From Lewinella sp. 4G2 (GTDB lineage Bacteria > Bacteroidota > Bacteroidia > Chitinophagales > Saprospiraceae), in the NCBI RefSeq assembly GCF_001625015.1, contig NZ_LVWJ02000014.1, positions 2,976,001 through 3,040,000 of the forward strand: a stretch of DNA of 64,000 nucleotides. The letters run 5' to 3'. This document shows, one piece after another, positions 60,597-64,000 of this stretch (the first letter of the stretch is position 1; the number at the start of each line of letters is the position of its first letter). The notes beneath the pieces were generated by a model. That model did not search any database and had not been told where the DNA came from. It saw only the letters and a list, made by a program, of their open reading frames with translations. The translations under genes were made by a program, and so were the position numbers.

Positions 60597-61916
60597 TTAA
60601 ACCTTTGGTGCCCACCCAGCGGCGTATTCCCGGCTCCAGAGTGCCATGGCGTCCTCATTTTTGCTGGGTTTGCCGGTAGCAGGGTCGATGTCCAACGCGG
60701 CGCCCACCCGTTGGGCGATGTTACCGAGATGGCAGGTGGTTACGCTGACATTGGCGTCTTCGATCGGGCTATTGAGCTTAGCGCTGCCGTTGAGCGTTTG
60801 GATGAAGTTGTCGATGTGCCGCGCGTCGAGGGAGCCACCACCGGAGGTACCGAGGTTTACGCTCTTACCGCCTTCTTCCTCCTTGCGGATCTCCTTGCCC
60901 CACATGTCGTAAACGATATATCCCTGGCGGTCCATGAGCACACTGCCCTTGGTTCCGTGGATGAGGGAGCCACGTCCGCGGTTCCAGAAGCCCATGCCGT
61001 TGCAGCTGCGGCCTTCCCAGTTAATGGTTTTGTCGTCCCCATATTCCATCCCAACGATCTGGGTATCGTAAGCTTCCCAATCGTCATCGTAGTGGTAGCG
61101 GCCGCCGGAACTGGTGATTTTGGTGGGATAGTCCACGCCCAAGGCCCAGCGGCACATGTCGATCTCGTGGGTGCCATTGTTGAGGATCTCCCCGGTGCCG
61201 TAGCGCCAGAGCCAGTGCCAGTTGTAGTGGACGATGTTGTCCGTATAGTCCTCGCGGGGGGCGGGGCCCTGCCAGAGGTCCCAGTCCAGCCAATCCGGTA
61301 CCGGGGCGGGCTTGCCTTCGCCGATGCCATCACGCTTATTGGCGTACCAAGCCTTCCCGGCGTAGGCCTTACCAATGAGCCCGTCGTGGATTTCGGCGAC
61401 GATTTTATTCAGCGTTACTGAACTGCGGGTTTGGTTGCCCATTTGTACGTAGTGGCCGTATTTCTTCTGGGCGGCGACGAGCATATCCCCCTCGGCCGGG
61501 TTGTGGCTGCAGGGCTTTTCTACGTAGACGTGCTTGCCGGCCTGCAGGGCCATGATGGCCATGGGGGCGTGCCAGTGGTCCGGGGTTGCGATTACGACGG
61601 CGTCTACCGATTTATCGTCGAGGAAGCGGCGGAAGTCCTGGTCACCCTTCGGCAATTTCCCTCCTTCTTTCATGGCCGCCATTTGGCCCTTGGCGATGGC
61701 GCGGGTATCGACGTCGCCGATGCCGATCACGTTACAGTCAGCGGCTCCCGCAAAGGTGCCAGTGAGGGACGCTCCCCGCCCGTTTGTTCCGAAAACGGCA
61801 ACGTTGATCCGACGGTTGGCGCCCAGGATGTTGCCGTAGGAAATGGCCGGCATTCCGATCCCTAAGCCCGCACCCGCGACAGCGGCTGATTTGATAAATT
61901 TTCTTCTACTGGACAC
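60597..61916 (-). CDS. Gfo/Idh/MocA family oxidoreductase, Tat-exported
   Basis: 439 residues. Tat leader MSSRRKFIKSAAVAGAGLGIG. Rossmann motif VAVFGTNGRGASLTG, VIATPDHWHAPMAIMALQAGKHVYVEKPCSHNPAEG (the conserved EKP), and the C-terminal domain NNGTHEIDMCRWALGVDYP. It probably oxidises or reduces a sugar C3 or C1 position with a tightly bound nicotinamide cofactor in the periplasm. A dispersed 18-mer copy encodes AVAGAG in the Tat leader. Confidence 0.93.
   Translation of the reverse strand: MSSRRKFIKSAAVAGAGLGIGMPAISYGNILGANRRINVAVFGTNGRGASLTGTFAGAADCNVIGIGDVDTRAIAKGQMAAMKEGGKLPKGDQDFRRFLDDKSVDAVVIATPDHWHAPMAIMALQAGKHVYVEKPCSHNPAEGDMLVAAQKKYGHYVQMGNQTRSSVTLNKIVAEIHDGLIGKAYAGKAWYANKRDGIGEGKPAPVPDWLDWDLWQGPAPREDYTDNIVHYNWHWLWRYGTGEILNNGTHEIDMCRWALGVDYPTKITSSGGRYHYDDDWEAYDTQIVGMEYGDDKTINWEGRSCNGMGFWNRGRGSLIHGTKGSVLMDRQGYIVYDMWGKEIRKEEEGGKSVNLGTSGGGSLDARHIDNFIQTLNGSAKLNSPIEDANVSVTTCHLGNIAQRVGAALDIDPATGKPSKNEDAMALWSREYAAGWAPKV
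61869..61886 (-). repeat. Dispersed 18-mer copy 17 (one mismatch)
   Basis: CGCACCCGCGACAGCGGC on the plus strand; minus orientation, one mismatch at the outer core base. Encodes AVAGAG in the Tat leader of the Gfo/Idh protein. Confidence 0.6.
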
Positions 61917-61945
61917 GATCTACTTTTTTAGGTAATTAGGTAAGG

Positions 61946-63301
61946 TTAAAGCTCCTTGATCTTGATGGAACGGAAGCTGACGAGGTCGCCGTGGTCCTGC
62001 AACAGGATCGGGCCGGAGGGCCAGCGGCCAAAATTTTCCCAGTCCTTATACTTAGAGTAGGCGACGAGGGCCTTGAAGGTCTGAGAGAAGCGGTCGAACT
62101 CGACGACCTTGTAGCCATTCAGCCAGTGCTCAACGTGCCCGTCCTTAGAGATGATGCGGCCGCGGTTCCACTCGCCGACCTTCATTTCTTTGTTGCGGGG
62201 CGTATCGAGCACCTCGGCCGTGATCAGATCGTAAAGCGAACCGACGGTGCGGTTTCCAGCGACGCCCTTCTTTGCGTCGGGATGGACCTTGTCGTCCAGG
62301 ATTTGGAATTCTAAGCCGATCGCGCTGCCAGCACCTTTATTTAGGCTGGGATCTACGTAGTACTTCACGCCGGAGTTGGCACCCTTAGTGGGTTTAAATT
62401 CAAACTGCAGCTCAAAATCGCCGTAGTGGCGCTTGGTCACGATGTCGCCGCCGTTGGTGCTTTCACCGCCGTCGGAAGCCAGGACGCTGAGCACGCCGTC
62501 TTGCATTTTCCAGCCGGCCCGGGGGAAGGCATCCAGTTTCGCGCCACGCCAGCCGTCGGTGGTTTTGCCGTCCCAAAGCAGGCTCCAGCCGTGTTGCATT
62601 TCCCAGTCCGTCAGGCTGTTGGGCACCAAATTGTACTGGGGTGCGCTACTGTAAAGTCTGTCCGCCTTACTTGGCCGATCGTTGATCATGATGTTGCGCC
62701 AGCGCATCTGCTTGCCGGCGAGTTCTTCCTGGATGCTGTGGACCTGGAGACAGATCATTCCGGACGCGTCCATATTATCCACCAGGTTAGCCACGGCGTG
62801 GCCGTTTACGAAAGTCGTCAGGTGATTTCCGATAAATTCGATGCGGAGCCTATTCCACTCCCCGTGCTTAAAAGCCGCCCGCGCCGGCGGGTTGTAGTGG
62901 ACGGGGTAGATCCAACCGCGGCGCTGCTCATCGTAGACGCCACCCGTATAAGCGCGCTGGCTGGGGTCGATCTCAACCTGGTAACCGTAGATGCGCCGGA
63001 TGTCTCCGTCCTGCCGCCACTGCCCGCGGGCCATCACGCCGCTGTTGAGAGGTGCCTCGTTTTTGAACTCCATCTCGACGATGAAGTCGCCGTACTTCTG
63101 TTGGGTACAGAGAAAGGTATTGGGCGTATTGACGATGGCCGTACCCAAAATCTCGCCGTCCACTACTTTGAAGGGGGCTTCACCGCCGTAGCTTTCCCAA
63201 CCACTTAAATTATTGCCATTGATCAGGGGGCGCATCTGCGCGGTCAGCAGGGTAGGGAGGACCAGCAAAAGTCCGGTCAGACAGTATAAAAGGCGTCTCA
63301 T
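61946..63301 (-). CDS. DUF1080 (3-keto-disaccharide hydrolase) protein with two domains
   Basis: 451 residues. Signal peptide to about residue 22. Two DUF1080 concanavalin-like domains in tandem: about 25-215 (INGNNLSGWESYGGEAPFKVVDGEI, FIVEMEFKN) and about 240-451 (LLWDGKTTDGWRGAKLDAFPRAGWKMQDGV, FELQFEFKPTKGANSGVKYY). DUF1080 enzymes act on 3-keto-glycosides by an elimination/hydration route. The paired domain and the adjacent Gfo/Idh oxidoreductase fit such a pathway. First gene of the cluster, divergent from the START-domain gene. Confidence 0.92.
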   Translation of the reverse strand: MRRLLYCLTGLLLVLPTLLTAQMRPLINGNNLSGWESYGGEAPFKVVDGEILGTAIVNTPNTFLCTQQKYGDFIVEMEFKNEAPLNSGVMARGQWRQDGDIRRIYGYQVEIDPSQRAYTGGVYDEQRRGWIYPVHYNPPARAAFKHGEWNRLRIEFIGNHLTTFVNGHAVANLVDNMDASGMICLQVHSIQEELAGKQMRWRNIMINDRPSKADRLYSSAPQYNLVPNSLTDWEMQHGWSLLWDGKTTDGWRGAKLDAFPRAGWKMQDGVLSVLASDGGESTNGGDIVTKRHYGDFELQFEFKPTKGANSGVKYYVDPSLNKGAGSAIGLEFQILDDKVHPDAKKGVAGNRTVGSLYDLITAEVLDTPRNKEMKVGEWNRGRIISKDGHVEHWLNGYKVVEFDRFSQTFKALVAYSKYKDWENFGRWPSGPILLQDHGDLVSFRSIKIKEL

Positions 63302-63339
63302 CAGAAGAATTTGCCGTAAAGTAGGTAAAAAAGCGGCAT

Positions 63340-63355
63340 ATTGGAACGTTCCAAT
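63340..63355. promoter_or_regulatory. Perfect 16-bp palindrome in the divergent promoter
   Basis: ATTGGAACGTTCCAAT with a central CG. It lies 38 bases from the DUF1080 gene start and 17 bases from the START gene ATG. The form matches LacI/GalR-type operators. Confidence 0.65.
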
Positions 63356-63372
63356 CGCTCACCATCGCGCCC

Positions 63373-63981
63373 ATGCAATTCCTCCTTCCGGTACTCCTGA
63401 TTTTTGCGCTGTCGCAGGTGCCGGGGAAGGGGCAAGCACAAAATTGGACCCTCGAACACGATGAGGATGGCGTCAAAGTCTACGTCCGCCCCGAAGCGAA
63501 TGAGGATATGTCCGTAAGGGTAGAAACCAGTACCTCCCGCTCCGTAGCCGACGTGCAGGCCGTCATTGACGAGGTCGGCACCTACCCAGAATGGGTCCAC
63601 CGCTGCGGCGAGGCCTACCGCGTTGATGGTGGGTCGGACGACAACTACGTGTACTACTCCCTCATCGATATGCCCTTCCCCTTTTCGGACAAAGAAGTGG
63701 TGGCCCGCATCAACCAATCCATTGATGCGGAGACCGGAACCCTGACGCGGGTGATCAGCAGCGAGCCGGAGGCCGTCCCTCCCGTAAAGGGTCGCGACCG
63801 GTTAGCTACCTACGAGGCGGAGTGGAAAGTCAGCCCCACCGCGGACGGAAGGGTGAGCATCATCTGTACTTGCCGGACGGCCGCCGGCGCCGGGCTCCCC
63901 AATTGGCTACGCAAGGAAATCATGACTGGTGGCCCCGCCAAAACGGTCGCCAATCTCGTGGAGCGGTTGGAGGCGCGCTAA
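63373..63981 (+). CDS. START-domain protein with signal peptide
   Basis: 202 residues. The signal peptide ends near residue 23 (LLIFALSQVPGKGQAQ), then START/Bet v1-like features: WTLEHDEDGVKVYVRP, IDEVGTYPEWVHRCGEAYRVDGG, YYSLIDMPFPFSDKEVVAR, TYEAEWKVSPTADGRV. The fold binds a lipid or other hydrophobic ligand; in exported bacterial forms the ligand is unknown. It diverges from the DUF1080 operon and shares its palindromic control site. A dispersed 18-mer copy encodes ALSQVP in the signal peptide. Confidence 0.88.
   Translation: MQFLLPVLLIFALSQVPGKGQAQNWTLEHDEDGVKVYVRPEANEDMSVRVETSTSRSVADVQAVIDEVGTYPEWVHRCGEAYRVDGGSDDNYVYYSLIDMPFPFSDKEVVARINQSIDAETGTLTRVISSEPEAVPPVKGRDRLATYEAEWKVSPTADGRVSIICTCRTAAGAGLPNWLRKEIMTGGPAKTVANLVERLEAR
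63405..63422 (+). repeat. Dispersed 18-mer copy 18
   Basis: TGCGCTGTCGCAGGTGCC, exact core; sense orientation, encoding ALSQVP at the end of the START protein signal peptide. Confidence 0.8.
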
Positions 63982-64000
63982 CAATTTAACTGCGGGTTTA

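Overview
The window reads as one stretch of chromosome from a Bacteroidota bacterium, most likely a Saprospiria/Lewinella-type marine chemoheterotroph. This is inferred from family content. It carries type IX secretion C-terminal sorting domains, a GLPGLI protein beside a TonB-type outer-membrane receptor, a Porin_10-like protein, a DUF1800/DUF1501 pair, and repeated Bacteroidota-style -7 boxes (TAnnTTTG) instead of Shine-Dalgarno sites. I see no rRNA, complete tRNA, CRISPR array, insertion sequence or prophage. Coding density is high and both strands are used in short operons.

Layout. 0-7.4 kb: envelope and secreted proteins (a truncated barrel, DUF1800, DUF1501, a large multidomain SGNH protein). 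7.4-14.2 kb: an amphipathic helical protein, a glycosyltransferase, PxpA, and a TonB-type receptor with its GLPGLI partner. 14.5-17.3 kb: an OmpR-type two-component system with an unknown protein between kinase and regulator. 17.4-22.7 kb: NifU-like, RsmE, DUF4159, an SGNH hydrolase and three glycosyltransferases. 22.8-28.8 kb: pyruvate carboxylase, a small-protein/DUF6338 pair and a nucleoside-hydrolase lipoprotein. 28.8-32.7 kb (minus): DUF423, a 5'-nucleotidase split into two genes, then dnaA. 32.8-37.8 kb: fabD, a CcmD-like protein coupled to glutamate dehydrogenase, Lrp, an N-carbamoylputrescine amidase and a TM2/SHOCT protein. 38-49.5 kb: ALDH7, a Uma2 nuclease, a DbpA-type helicase, acyl-CoA dehydrogenase, sterol desaturase, UbiD, an arginyltransferase-like protein and fabI. 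49.7-57.3 kb: porin, glgB, a PEGA lipoprotein, a CBM48/histone-H1-like/HhH fusion, a CAT-fold protein and a secreted beta-sandwich protein. 57.6-64 kb: an AraC regulator and a minus-strand keto-sugar/glycoside cluster (DUF1080, Gfo/Idh, alpha/beta hydrolase, TIM-barrel isomerase) that diverges from a START-domain gene across a perfect 16-bp palindrome.

The most unusual feature is not a gene. An 18-bp motif, GGCGCTGnCGCrGGTGCC, recurs 18 times on both strands (nine each way), about once per 3.5 kb. It lies in intergenic DNA and also inside unrelated genes, in several reading frames, usually where the protein should tolerate it (signal peptides, linkers, tails). Fourteen copies match the 16-base core exactly. 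I know of no described element with this sequence. Two large imperfect inverted repeats (8789-9027 and 53924-54105) are also unexplained by the genes.

Functionally the window is mostly housekeeping metabolism (fatty-acid synthesis, anaplerosis, nitrogen, glycogen) mixed with surface and polysaccharide functions. Starts were chosen by family conservation and by the position of the -7 boxes, several of which lie so close to, or across, the first possible start codon that a downstream start is required.
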